From an uncultured Synechococcus sp. (lineage in GTDB: Bacteria > Cyanobacteriota > Cyanobacteriia > Phormidesmidales > Phormidesmidaceae): a stretch of 64,000 nucleotides of DNA. Below the pieces are notes generated by a model. The model saw only the letters and a list, made by a program, of their open reading frames with translations, ran no database searches and had not been told where the DNA came from. How positions within the stretch are numbered: position 1 is the first letter of the stretch; every line of letters begins with the position of its first letter. Positions 53,589-61,097 of the stretch are shown here, piece by piece. The position numbers were made by a program, and so were the translations under genes. Location: contig CALDSK010000248.1 in the NCBI GenBank assembly GCA_937911865.1, forward strand, positions 62,001 to 126,000, in the 5' to 3' direction.

Positions 53589-53867
53589 ATGGATATGGGC
53601 GATCGACAGCTCGCTTGGACTGATGCAGCCTGGGATAGCTATATCTACTGGCAAAGTCAGGATAAAAAGACGCTCAAGCGAATCAATAAGCTGATTAAAG
53701 AGATCCTAAGAACGCCCTTTGAAGGTTCTGGAAAACCTGAACCCTTAAAAAATGAACTCTCAGGTTTCTGGTCAAGACGTATCGATGAATCAAATCGCCT
53801 TGTGTATGCCATAGATGAGCGATACATCACTATTCTTGCCTGTCGCTATCATTACGAAAAGCTATAG
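53589..53867 (+). CDS. yoeB: YoeB-family toxin (ribosome-dependent mRNA interferase)
   Basis: A 92-residue Txe/YoeB toxin that cuts mRNA in the ribosomal A site. It aligns closely with E. coli YoeB: LAWTDAAWDSYIYWQ at the N-terminus, PFEGSGKPEPLK, SGFWSRRIDESNRLVYAI and terminal ACRYHYEKL. The catalytic Glu, Arg and terminal His-Tyr are all present, so it should be active. With the YefM-type antitoxin 56 bases upstream it forms a complete module. Its stop overlaps the end of the convergent Nudix gene by 6 bases. Confidence 0.93.
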   Translation: MDMGDRQLAWTDAAWDSYIYWQSQDKKTLKRINKLIKEILRTPFEGSGKPEPLKNELSGFWSRRIDESNRLVYAIDERYITILACRYHYEKL

Positions 53868-54554
53868 CTCAAAGCTAAATCCTGTCTGCTTCAGCGATTG
53901 ATACTTTCGCGTATCGAATTCATACAGCTTTGCGGCTCTATGCGAAACATCTTTTTCTTTTAGGCCGGTATCAGTTAATAAATTCATCTTTAGTAGTTTC
54001 TTTCGAAAGTTTCTCTTATCTAAAGTCCGTTCTAGAATCTGCTCATAGAGACTTTGCAGTTGAGAGAGGGTGAATTGGGTCGGCAGCAGCTCAAAGCCAA
54101 CAGGCTCATAGCGAATTTTGTTGCGGAGGCGTGCGATCGCACAGTCTAAAATTTCCGCATGGTCAAATCCCATCTCAGGGACTGCTGATAATTCGAACCA
54201 GGCGGCATCGCTAGCATCTGTTGCCGCCTGCAAAGGGTGCGCTTGTAAATTAATTAAGGCGTAGTAGGCAACAGAAATCACACGCTCTCTTGGGTCTCTA
54301 TGTGGTGCACCAAACGTGTATAGCTGCTCTAAAAATACATTACTGACACCCGTTTCTTCTCTCAGCTCACGGACGGCGGCGGCATCAACAGATTCTTCCA
54401 TTTGAACGAAACCACCCGGCAAAGACCACGTGCCTTTATAAGGAGGCTGTTGTCTTTTAATGAGCAGAACTTTGAGGACTTTACTGGCTTCAAACCCAAA
54501 TACGACACAGTCTACAGTAAGTGCGGGATGAGGATAGTCGTAGGTGTAAGGCAT
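53862..54554 (-). CDS. Nudix hydrolase with C-terminal winged helix (NrtR-like)
   Basis: A 230-residue protein with an N-terminal Nudix domain and a C-terminal winged-helix part, the organisation of NrtR, the ADP-ribose-responsive regulator of NAD genes. The Nudix box is intact (G-x5-E-x7-REL-x-EE-x-G-V, beginning GFVQMEESVDAAAVRELREE), so hydrolysis of ADP-ribose or related nucleotides is also possible. The winged helix is read from FTLSQLQSLYEQILERTLDK and FRKKLLKMNLL. No NAD biosynthesis gene is nearby in the window. It may be a regulator, an enzyme, or both. Confidence 0.85.
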   Translation of the reverse strand: MPYTYDYPHPALTVDCVVFGFEASKVLKVLLIKRQQPPYKGTWSLPGGFVQMEESVDAAAVRELREETGVSNVFLEQLYTFGAPHRDPRERVISVAYYALINLQAHPLQAATDASDAAWFELSAVPEMGFDHAEILDCAIARLRNKIRYEPVGFELLPTQFTLSQLQSLYEQILERTLDKRNFRKKLLKMNLLTDTGLKEKDVSHRAAKLYEFDTRKYQSLKQTGFSFEL

Positions 54555-54690
54555 CGGTCAAATAAGCCAGGCAGTGCGAAGTTTCCGTTGACAGCTAAGC
54601 TTCATTTTAAGCGGTCAAAGACGCTACTTCGTACCGTTTGATCGGCGCAGATTGGTCAGCTTAGATTTTGGTCAGTTCAAATTGATCAGC

Positions 54691-55320
54691 TCAGACTGTG
54701 GGTCTTTTGAACTGCTGCCTGAGCTTTTTTGTGCGATCGCGCCACTCACATCCTTCCACATGGTCATTCACCATGCCCATCGCCTGCATTAACGCATAAG
54801 CCGTCGTTGGACCCACAAACGACCACCCTCGCTTTTTCAAGTCCTTGCTCATCTCAGTGGATTTAGCCGTCTTGCTGAGTTCCACCAGCGTCATATAGTC
54901 GCACTGGTCAGGCCGTTCCGCCTCGCTTGGCTCGTACTGCCAAAAATAAACCGCTAGCGAACCGAACTCATTCACCAGTTCGCAGGCTCGCCTCGCGTTA
55001 TTAATGACCGACTCAATTTTGCGACGATGGCGAACGATGCCTTTGTCTTGCAGTAGTCTCTCCACATCAGCCTCAGTAAACCGTGCAACTTTCTCAAAGT
55101 CAAAGCCCAAAAACGCCGCTCTAAAGTTCTCCCGCTTTCGCAGAATCGTTAGCCAGCTCAGTCCCGACTGAAACCCTTCTAGGCAAATTTTCTCAAATAG
55201 CTGGTTGTCATTTGCTACGGGTACTCCCCACTCCTCATCGTGATACGCCAAATAATCTATTTTCTCTCCTGGCCACCAGCACCGACACCGACCATCTTTT
55301 CCTACGGTTAACCCATTCAT
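54691..55320 (-). CDS. tag: DNA-3-methyladenine glycosylase I
   Basis: Base-excision repair glycosylase that removes 3-methyladenine. The Zn-binding and substrate motifs are read: RCRCWWPGEKIDYLAYHDEEW at the N-terminus (Cys and His ligands), LFEKICLEGFQSGLSWLTIL, and the C-terminal FVGPTTAYALMQAMGMVNDH with CEWRDR. Length 209 is slightly longer than E. coli Tag (187). Single gene; the frame begins at ATG 55320. Confidence 0.94.
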   Translation of the reverse strand: MNGLTVGKDGRCRCWWPGEKIDYLAYHDEEWGVPVANDNQLFEKICLEGFQSGLSWLTILRKRENFRAAFLGFDFEKVARFTEADVERLLQDKGIVRHRRKIESVINNARRACELVNEFGSLAVYFWQYEPSEAERPDQCDYMTLVELSKTAKSTEMSKDLKKRGWSFVGPTTAYALMQAMGMVNDHVEGCEWRDRTKKLRQQFKRPTV

Positions 55321-55732
55321 TTCATTACCTCTTTCTATTTAGCTCAATTCAACAACTCAGCAAAAAAGAATCATACCTCCACGCGTAACAACCTCAGCCA
55401 TCCAGCTCAACTGGCACACCTAAAATCAACGTGTTTACGCCTTTAGAGGTAGATATCTACTAGTCCACCCGCCCAAAGTGTCCATGCGTGTCACGCACCC
55501 TCCGGTTACCAGCGATACAACTTAAACATGCGAAACGAAGCAAGTGTTTCCAACATAAACAACAACGCTTTCGCAACCTTCTCAACCTTGCCTTTTTGAG
55601 TGTCGCCCCTCTCTGGATAAATCAAACAACTCCCAGGACAGCCACTAGAAAAGAGCACAGGCCACAGAAGTTCCAAATCACTCCTTCAACGTTTCCACGT
55701 TGTTATTCCCACCACCTTTTGAGGATAATTCG
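55321..55732. other. 412-bp gene-free region upstream of the outer-membrane pair
   Basis: The open frame at 55488-55736 has no ribosome site or domain and overlaps the true start of the next gene. The last 25 bases, CCACCTTTTGAGGATAATTCG, contain the ribosome site GAGG, repeated almost identically before the second gene copy. Probably holds the promoter of the pair; no boxes could be fixed. Confidence 0.5.
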
Positions 55733-56203
55733 ATGAAACTTTCTCGCATTTGGGCTCCCATTGGTCTTGCTGCCGCTGCTCTTCTAGCAGTTCCCTCTGG
55801 TGCCTTCGCTCAAGCAGCGCCTAGCTACAACTATGTAGGCATTGGCGGTGGCGACGACGGCTTCGTTGTCAACGGTAAGCTCTCCGTTGCTGACAATGTC
55901 TCTATTCGCCCCGAAATTGCTACTGACTTTGACTTCGACGACGGTGAAGATGTCTCCTACTTGGTTCCTATCACCTACGACTTCAACTCTATCGGTGAAG
56001 GCCGCGCGGAGTTCAATCCCTTCTTGGGCGCAGGGGCTACCGGTTCTATCGGTGATGACGGCGACGACATTGAATTAGCACTCGTCGCAGGTGCTGATTA
56101 CCGCTTCGCTAACAACTACGTTGCTAACGCTTCTGTTAACTACGCGCCCTTCGCAGACAATGACGAAGTTGGCTTCACTGCTGGTATTGGCTTCCTCTTC
56201 TAA
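55733..56203 (+). CDS. Small outer-membrane beta-barrel protein, copy 1
   Basis: A 156-residue exported protein. Signal peptide MKLSRIWAPIGLAAAALLAV ending PSGAFAQ, cleavage after AFA. The mature part shows alternating hydrophobic/polar strands (YNYVGIGGGDDGFVVNGKLS, AELALVAGADYRF-like and VANASVNYAPF) and ends in GIGFLF: a C-terminal Phe is the outer-membrane insertion signal. About eight strands fit an OmpW/OprF-type small barrel. It is rich in Asp in the loops (GDDGFV, DFDFDDGEDV, GDDGDDIE). Copy 2 lies 135 bases downstream with an identical mature domain. The start is ATG 55733 with GAGG upstream, not 55700. Confidence 0.8.
   Translation: MKLSRIWAPIGLAAAALLAVPSGAFAQAAPSYNYVGIGGGDDGFVVNGKLSVADNVSIRPEIATDFDFDDGEDVSYLVPITYDFNSIGEGRAEFNPFLGAGATGSIGDDGDDIELALVAGADYRFANNYVANASVNYAPFADNDEVGFTAGIGFLF
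55816..56203 (+). repeat. 388-bp exact direct repeat, first copy (partner 56425-56812)
   Basis: Base-by-base comparison shows no difference between 55816-56203 and 56425-56812, both ending exactly with the TAA stop. Outside this stretch the two loci differ except for about 15 bases around the ribosome site. Candidate substrate for homologous recombination with loss of the 609 bp between copies. Confidence 0.95.
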
Positions 56204-56338
56204 GGCAGCGATGTTAAGCAAGGCAGCTTGAGGAAATCTATACATCACCTTTGGCTGCCTCGGAGTTCCTTTCTTTCGTCACACTCTCTTTTGTCACACT
56301 CTCTTTTTCAAAAACAACCACCTTTTGAGGACTATTCC

Positions 56339-56812
56339 ATGAAATTCTTTACTCGCCTTTCTGCTACTTTAGCGATCGCAGCTGCCGCTCTTCTGTCTAC
56401 TTCCGCTGGCGCTTTCGCTCAAGAAGCGCCTAGCTACAACTATGTAGGCATTGGCGGTGGCGACGACGGCTTCGTTGTCAACGGTAAGCTCTCCGTTGCT
56501 GACAATGTCTCTATTCGCCCCGAAATTGCTACTGACTTTGACTTCGACGACGGTGAAGATGTCTCCTACTTGGTTCCTATCACCTACGACTTCAACTCTA
56601 TCGGTGAAGGCCGCGCGGAGTTCAATCCCTTCTTGGGCGCAGGGGCTACCGGTTCTATCGGTGATGACGGCGACGACATTGAATTAGCACTCGTCGCAGG
56701 TGCTGATTACCGCTTCGCTAACAACTACGTTGCTAACGCTTCTGTTAACTACGCGCCCTTCGCAGACAATGACGAAGTTGGCTTCACTGCTGGTATTGGC
56801 TTCCTCTTCTAA
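56339..56812 (+). CDS. Small outer-membrane beta-barrel protein, copy 2
   Basis: A 157-residue tandem paralogue of the gene at 55733. The signal peptide is different (MKFFTRLSATLAIAAAALLS, TSAGAFAQ), but from one residue after the cleavage region to the stop the two genes are identical in every base (388 bp). The ATG at 56339 follows CACCTTTTGAGGACTATTCC, the same ribosome-site context as copy 1. Function is probably that of a structural or pore-forming outer-membrane protein; the identity points to gene conversion or a recent duplication with a different leader. Confidence 0.8.
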   Translation: MKFFTRLSATLAIAAAALLSTSAGAFAQEAPSYNYVGIGGGDDGFVVNGKLSVADNVSIRPEIATDFDFDDGEDVSYLVPITYDFNSIGEGRAEFNPFLGAGATGSIGDDGDDIELALVAGADYRFANNYVANASVNYAPFADNDEVGFTAGIGFLF

Positions 56813-57029
56813 ACGTCTCATCCACCTTGTGTGCATCTCTATTAGAGTTGCGGAAGTGACGAAATCACCTCTTTTAGATTAGTTATTCTGCAACTCTCTT
56901 TCTCTTCAACAATTCTTTTCTTTTTGTCAGGTTCTCCTTGAGATACGTGCAGCTCCAATACTATCTCTGTCGCTTTGATCGAGGTGACAGGGATATTTTT
57001 TCTGTATTGTGAGAGCACGTATTTTGTAA

Positions 57030-57542
57030 TCACTGGTGTGTCGATATCACCTTTTCGTACCAGGCTACATCCCAATACTGGTCAAACTTTCGGCCAACTT
57101 CTCGAAAAATGCCTGCTTGTCTAAAACCAAACTTCTTGTGAATCGCAACAGATGCGTCGTTGGGCAGGGTAATTCCAGCATAGGCACAGTGAACATCTTC
57201 TGTCGCTAAAGCTTGAAATAGAGCAGCATACAGATGGCTTCCTACGCCCATGCCTAAGCACTCTGGCGCGAGGTAAATGCTGGTTTCAACCGAAGTATCG
57301 TAGGCAGCTTTCGTAGCGAACTGACTGCTGCTAGCGTATCCAATTACCTGCTGGTCACGTTCAGCGACCAAGAGGCGATGCCGCCCTGTTGGTTTGTAGT
57401 GGCAAAACCAGCTCTGTCGGCGCTGCTCAACCGTATGGGGAGACAGGTCAAATGTGATAGGCGTGTTCAAAATGTACTGATTGTACAAATCAACCAGGGC
57501 TGAAATATCCGCATCACGTGCGTCTCTTATGATCGCATTCAT
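57030..57542 (-). CDS. GNAT N-acetyltransferase (phosphinothricin-acetyltransferase-like)
   Basis: A 170-residue acetyltransferase. The acetyl-CoA motif is seen in SIYLAPECLGMGVGSHLYAAL (V-x-x-x-x-G-x-G-x-x-L/G pattern) and the second block in GITLPNDASVAIHKKFGFRQ, which with YDTSVETSIYLAPE resembles phosphinothricin/methionine-sulfone acetyltransferases. Substrate not proven; these enzymes often detoxify glutamate-like amines. Single gene; start ATG 57542. Confidence 0.87.
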   Translation of the reverse strand: MNAIIRDARDADISALVDLYNQYILNTPITFDLSPHTVEQRRQSWFCHYKPTGRHRLLVAERDQQVIGYASSSQFATKAAYDTSVETSIYLAPECLGMGVGSHLYAALFQALATEDVHCAYAGITLPNDASVAIHKKFGFRQAGIFREVGRKFDQYWDVAWYEKVISTHQ

Positions 57543-57782
57543 ATAGTCGCATTCATGTAGTCATATTCATCAGGCAACAGCAGCTTGCTGATCGCAGCTG
57601 TTCTATCCTAACGACTCAGCACAGAGCAATTTACTTGCCCTCAATATCAGAGTAAGGTTAGCTACCAGAGTAAGGTTAGCACCTGAAAAAGTATGGTTTT
57701 AGAAAATAGATTCGTTCAGTAGTCAGGGTCTGAGTAAGCGCGTACAGTATTAAGATGACGCTTACGACCTGTTGGCAACCCA

Positions 57783-59294
57783 GTGGCTTATTCTGACTAT
57801 TTAGAACGTATTTTGAGAGCTCGCGTTTATGAGGTGGCACAAGAAACGCCGCTGGAGCAGGCACCACGGCTCTCTGAACGGTTGAGCAACAAGATACTGC
57901 TAAAAAGAGAGGATGCGCAGTCAGTCTTTTCGTTCAAGCTGCGCGGCGCTTACAACAAGCTGGCTCAGCTACCCGCCGATCTGTTGCAGCGTGGGGTAAT
58001 TGCAGCCTCTGCGGGTAATCATGCGCAAGGTGTTGCGCTAGGTGCCCAACAGCTCGGAACAACGGCCACTATCGTGATGCCGATTACGACCCCTCAGGTG
58101 AAGGTCGATGCAGTCAAGGCGAGAGGCGGTACAGTCATATTGCATGGAGATACCTACGATGACGCCTGTGCGTATGCACGCCAGATAGAAGTTGATAAGG
58201 AGCTGACTTTTATACATCCATTTGATGATCCAGATGTGATCGCCGGGCAAGGAACCATTGGGATGGAAATTTTGCGGCAGTATCAAAAACCGATTCATGC
58301 TGTTTTCGTCGCTATCGGCGGTGGCGGTCTGATTTCTGGGATTGCGGCTTACATAAAACGGCTGCAGCCAGAGACCAAAATTATCGGGGTGGAGCCGGTT
58401 GACTCTGATGCGATGAGTCAGTCCTTGGCCAAGGGTGAGCGCATTCGGCTAGACCAGGTGGGACTCTTTGCAGATGGTGTGGCAGTCAGGCAGGTAGGTC
58501 AGGAAACGTTTCGGCTGTGTCAGCAGTATGTCGATGAAATTTTGACAGTCAGTACCGACGATACCTGCGCGGCGATTAAGGATGTGTTTGAAGACACGCG
58601 CTCCATTTTGGAACCAGCAGGGGCGTTAGCGATCGCAGGTGTAAAAGCCTATGTCGAAAGAGAAGGCATTGTAGACGAAACACTAGTTGCGATCGCCTGT
58701 GGAGCCAACATGAATTTCGACCGGCTACGCTTTGTATCTGAACGCGCTGAGCTAGGAGAAGGCAGAGAGGCTGTCTTTGCGGTGACCATCCCAGAGCGAC
58801 CGGGCAGCCTGGGAAAATTCTGCGATTGTCTGGGCAATCACAGCATTAGCGAGTTTAACTACCGGATTGCAGATGCCAATCAGGCGCATATCTTTGTAGG
58901 TATTAAGATCAAAGACCGAGCGGATGCTGAGGCGATCGCTCAAAACTTCCAAAACAGCGGCTTCGAGACGCTTGATCTGACCGATGATGAGCTTGCCAAA
59001 ATGCACTTGCGACACATGGTTGGCGGCAAGTCGCCCCTCTCTCACAATGAACTGTTGTATCGCTTTGAGTTTCCTGAAAGGCCTGGCGCACTCACCAACT
59101 TTGTATCCGCTATGAGCCCAGCCTGGAATATCAGCCTGTTTCACTACCGTAACCATGGGGCTGACTATGGCCGCATCGTTGTAGGCATGCAAGTGCCACC
59201 CGAAGAAAAAGATCAGTGGCAAGACTTCTTAAAGAACCTGGGCTATCGATATTGGGATGAAAGCCAAAATCCTGCTTACAGACTGTTTCTGTAG
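57783..59294 (+). CDS. ilvA: Threonine ammonia-lyase, biosynthetic
   Basis: PLP enzyme that opens isoleucine synthesis by deaminating threonine to 2-oxobutanoate. The start is GTG at 57783. PLP-lysine in SVFSFKLRGAYNK (Lys about residue 52), the SAGNHAQGVALGA phosphate loop, and the GGGGLISGIAAYIK glycine loop are present. Residues about 330-503 form two ACT-like regulatory domains (VTIPERPGSLGKFCDCLGNH, and FEFPERPGALTNFVSAM), so isoleucine feedback control is expected. Length 503 is normal for the two-ACT form. The convergent gene ends 1 base after its stop. Confidence 0.96.
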   Translation: MAYSDYLERILRARVYEVAQETPLEQAPRLSERLSNKILLKREDAQSVFSFKLRGAYNKLAQLPADLLQRGVIAASAGNHAQGVALGAQQLGTTATIVMPITTPQVKVDAVKARGGTVILHGDTYDDACAYARQIEVDKELTFIHPFDDPDVIAGQGTIGMEILRQYQKPIHAVFVAIGGGGLISGIAAYIKRLQPETKIIGVEPVDSDAMSQSLAKGERIRLDQVGLFADGVAVRQVGQETFRLCQQYVDEILTVSTDDTCAAIKDVFEDTRSILEPAGALAIAGVKAYVEREGIVDETLVAIACGANMNFDRLRFVSERAELGEGREAVFAVTIPERPGSLGKFCDCLGNHSISEFNYRIADANQAHIFVGIKIKDRADAEAIAQNFQNSGFETLDLTDDELAKMHLRHMVGGKSPLSHNELLYRFEFPERPGALTNFVSAMSPAWNISLFHYRNHGADYGRIVVGMQVPPEEKDQWQDFLKNLGYRYWDESQNPAYRLFL

Positions 59295-59295
59295 A

Positions 59296-60585
59296 TTATT
59301 CTCGTAGCAAATCTACTCTAGTTGCATAGGCTTTTCCCGCCATCTGTTTTGCGACCACGCTCACCTGATCGCCCCGCTCAATAGCGTCGAAAATCTCGGC
59401 GTTATGAATATACTTTTGATGGAACAGAATGTCTTTCGAGCCATCATCTGGCTCAATATAGCCGTGGAAGTTTCCAGGCTTTAGCTTAAACAAGAGTTTG
59501 ACCACTCCTGATTTCGTCGATAGCTCTTCAGTGGCGATCGCACTTTTCTGTGCCTTCGCTCTTAGCCAAGGATTCTCAGCATCTGGCACTGAAACGGGCG
59601 CAGGTTCACCGCTATCAGTTTGACTGTCGTTGCGTTGGGAGATGTCAACCAGATCGCGCTCTTCGAGAGTAGTTTCTGGAAGTGCGATCGCCCGCTCTTC
59701 TGTAACAGTCTCTGCTGATAGCGAATCAGCTGATTCGCTATCAGCAGAGCTATATTGTTCTATCTCTACAGCGCTGTTTTCAACAGCTGTGTCGTTTTCA
59801 ACAACGTCAAAGCTAAATAGCGTCACTTGATCCGCAGAGGGAGAAGACACTCGCTGAGCGGGTTCAATAATCAAGCTATCTACAACAGAATCGCCTTCTG
59901 TAGGCAGCCGATCGTTATCTTCCTCACTATCAGCGGCTGCAGGTACCGATGTCATCGACATCGTTGACTCAACCGGTGTAGGCAAAGGAGCGTCTATCGA
60001 AGGATCGCCTATTGTAGGAGAGGAGACTGTGTCAACGGGTTGGCCCGGCTCAACCGCCGGTAGCAGATCGTGAATTTCAGGCAGCTGCTCTTCTGCTGAG
60101 GGCTCTACCTCAGGAACAGAAAGCTCATCCGCTAGAGCTGGTGATTGGTCAACATCGGGAGCTTTAAGCGTAGCTGGCACAGAGAGCAGCTCTGAAACAT
60201 GAGTAGGAAAGCTAGGCGCTGCTGGAATGTCACCAGTTGTTGAGGCGGCAGTTGCATCTAACCGACGATGCGTATCCGGTTCTTCGGCAACTGGATCAGC
60301 CACATCTTTGAGAACAGAAGAGTCTTCTTGACGCAGAGGCGCTGCTGACTGCACTGATGAGCGATCATCATCTGATGCGTCTTCTGAGGGCTTACGCTGC
60401 AAGCGAATCACAGTCGGGGCATCAACATCAGCAAGCTCGCTTTGCTGAGGTCGCGATGGCATATCCCTTTCTAGCTGATTCGAGGCTGAAGCAGCTGAAG
60501 CATTAGAGCTGCGACGACGCCCGGTAAGCACGCTAAACACCTTATGAAGTTGATTTAGCAGCCAAGTCATTAATCGCTTTAGCAT
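59296..60585 (-). CDS. Cold-shock-domain protein with a long acidic disordered N-terminus
   Basis: A 429-residue protein. Residues about 1-20 are basic/amphipathic (RLMTWLLNQLHKVFSVLTG-type). Residues about 40-340 are acidic, Ser/Ala/Asp/Pro/Val-rich and without domains. The C-terminal 70 residues are a cold-shock-like beta-barrel: SGVVKLLFKLKPGNFHGYIE, then ILFHQKYIHN and GDQVSVVAKQMAGKAYATRV; the RNP1-like site is altered (FHGYIEP for the usual K-G-F-G-F-I) but RNP2-like ILFH is kept. RNA binding is likely; the disordered arm may tether or cluster it. A 40-bp perfect palindrome lies in its reading frame. Confidence 0.72.
   Translation of the reverse strand: MLKRLMTWLLNQLHKVFSVLTGRRRSSNASAASASNQLERDMPSRPQQSELADVDAPTVIRLQRKPSEDASDDDRSSVQSAAPLRQEDSSVLKDVADPVAEEPDTHRRLDATAASTTGDIPAAPSFPTHVSELLSVPATLKAPDVDQSPALADELSVPEVEPSAEEQLPEIHDLLPAVEPGQPVDTVSSPTIGDPSIDAPLPTPVESTMSMTSVPAAADSEEDNDRLPTEGDSVVDSLIIEPAQRVSSPSADQVTLFSFDVVENDTAVENSAVEIEQYSSADSESADSLSAETVTEERAIALPETTLEERDLVDISQRNDSQTDSGEPAPVSVPDAENPWLRAKAQKSAIATEELSTKSGVVKLLFKLKPGNFHGYIEPDDGSKDILFHQKYIHNAEIFDAIERGDQVSVVAKQMAGKAYATRVDLLRE
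59710..59749. repeat. 40-bp perfect palindrome inside the cold-shock-domain gene
   Basis: Each half is the exact reverse complement of the other; the left half is CTCTGCTGATAGCGAATCAG (59710-59729). There is no loop. On the minus strand it encodes SADSESADSLSAE in the acidic region, so the protein sequence there is formed by the palindrome. Confidence 0.95.
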
Positions 60586-61097
60586 TGTGACTCACCTTTG
60601 TAACGCCTGTTGTCTGTGCAGTCTGCAGCCTGCGAAAGTCCACGGATGCACTATCTGTAAGCTCTATATATTACCAGCCACCAGCAATACAGATAACTAT
60701 CCCGACAAAGATATTGCTCAAGCGACTCAAGCAGAGCAACGTTAGCATCCAGTACGTCTCCTTACGAATTTCTGGGCTTAATAATTTGCCACATAATAAA
60801 CAACGTAAAGGAAAGGTAGCTAATAGCAACCACCCAGTTTTGCCAGCTATCGGTCGTGTTCATAAGCGCATTAATCCGTTTGAAACCTGTTTGAAAAAAG
60901 TCGTTTTATCCGCGGCCTGTGAAAAGCGTGTCTCGATCTTCTCTTTAAAAACGCCAAATAGCTAGCCTAAGGGTCCGTCTCAAACGCTTATAAAAACGCA
61001 GAAATCACGCATCGTTCCGCGGCTAGACCGGGGAATCCTAAAGGTGTCTTTTCTTAGCGGCTAGCTCAGGATTATTGCGGAGTAGATCACAAAAGAT
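60586..61097. other. 512-bp gene-free region
   Basis: Divergent spacer between the cold-shock-domain gene and the exoprotein gene. The 83-codon plus-strand frame at 60714-60965 shows no domain and no ribosome site and is not supported. GCGGCTAG occurs twice (61019 and 61058). Promoters must lie here, but I cannot place them. Confidence 0.5.

Noticed and set aside
55488..55736. 82-codon open frame upstream of the first outer-membrane gene
   Set aside because: It overlaps the true ATG and ribosome site of that gene and has no protein-like features.
56842..57075. 77-codon minus-strand frame beside the GNAT gene
   Set aside because: It overlaps the end of the acetyltransferase in another frame and shows no domain; the region is better read as the 3' spacer of the outer-membrane pair.
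60714..60965. 83-codon open frame in the spacer before the exoprotein gene
   Set aside because: No ribosome site, no recognisable sequence, Asn/Lys/Arg-rich reading typical of non-coding DNA.
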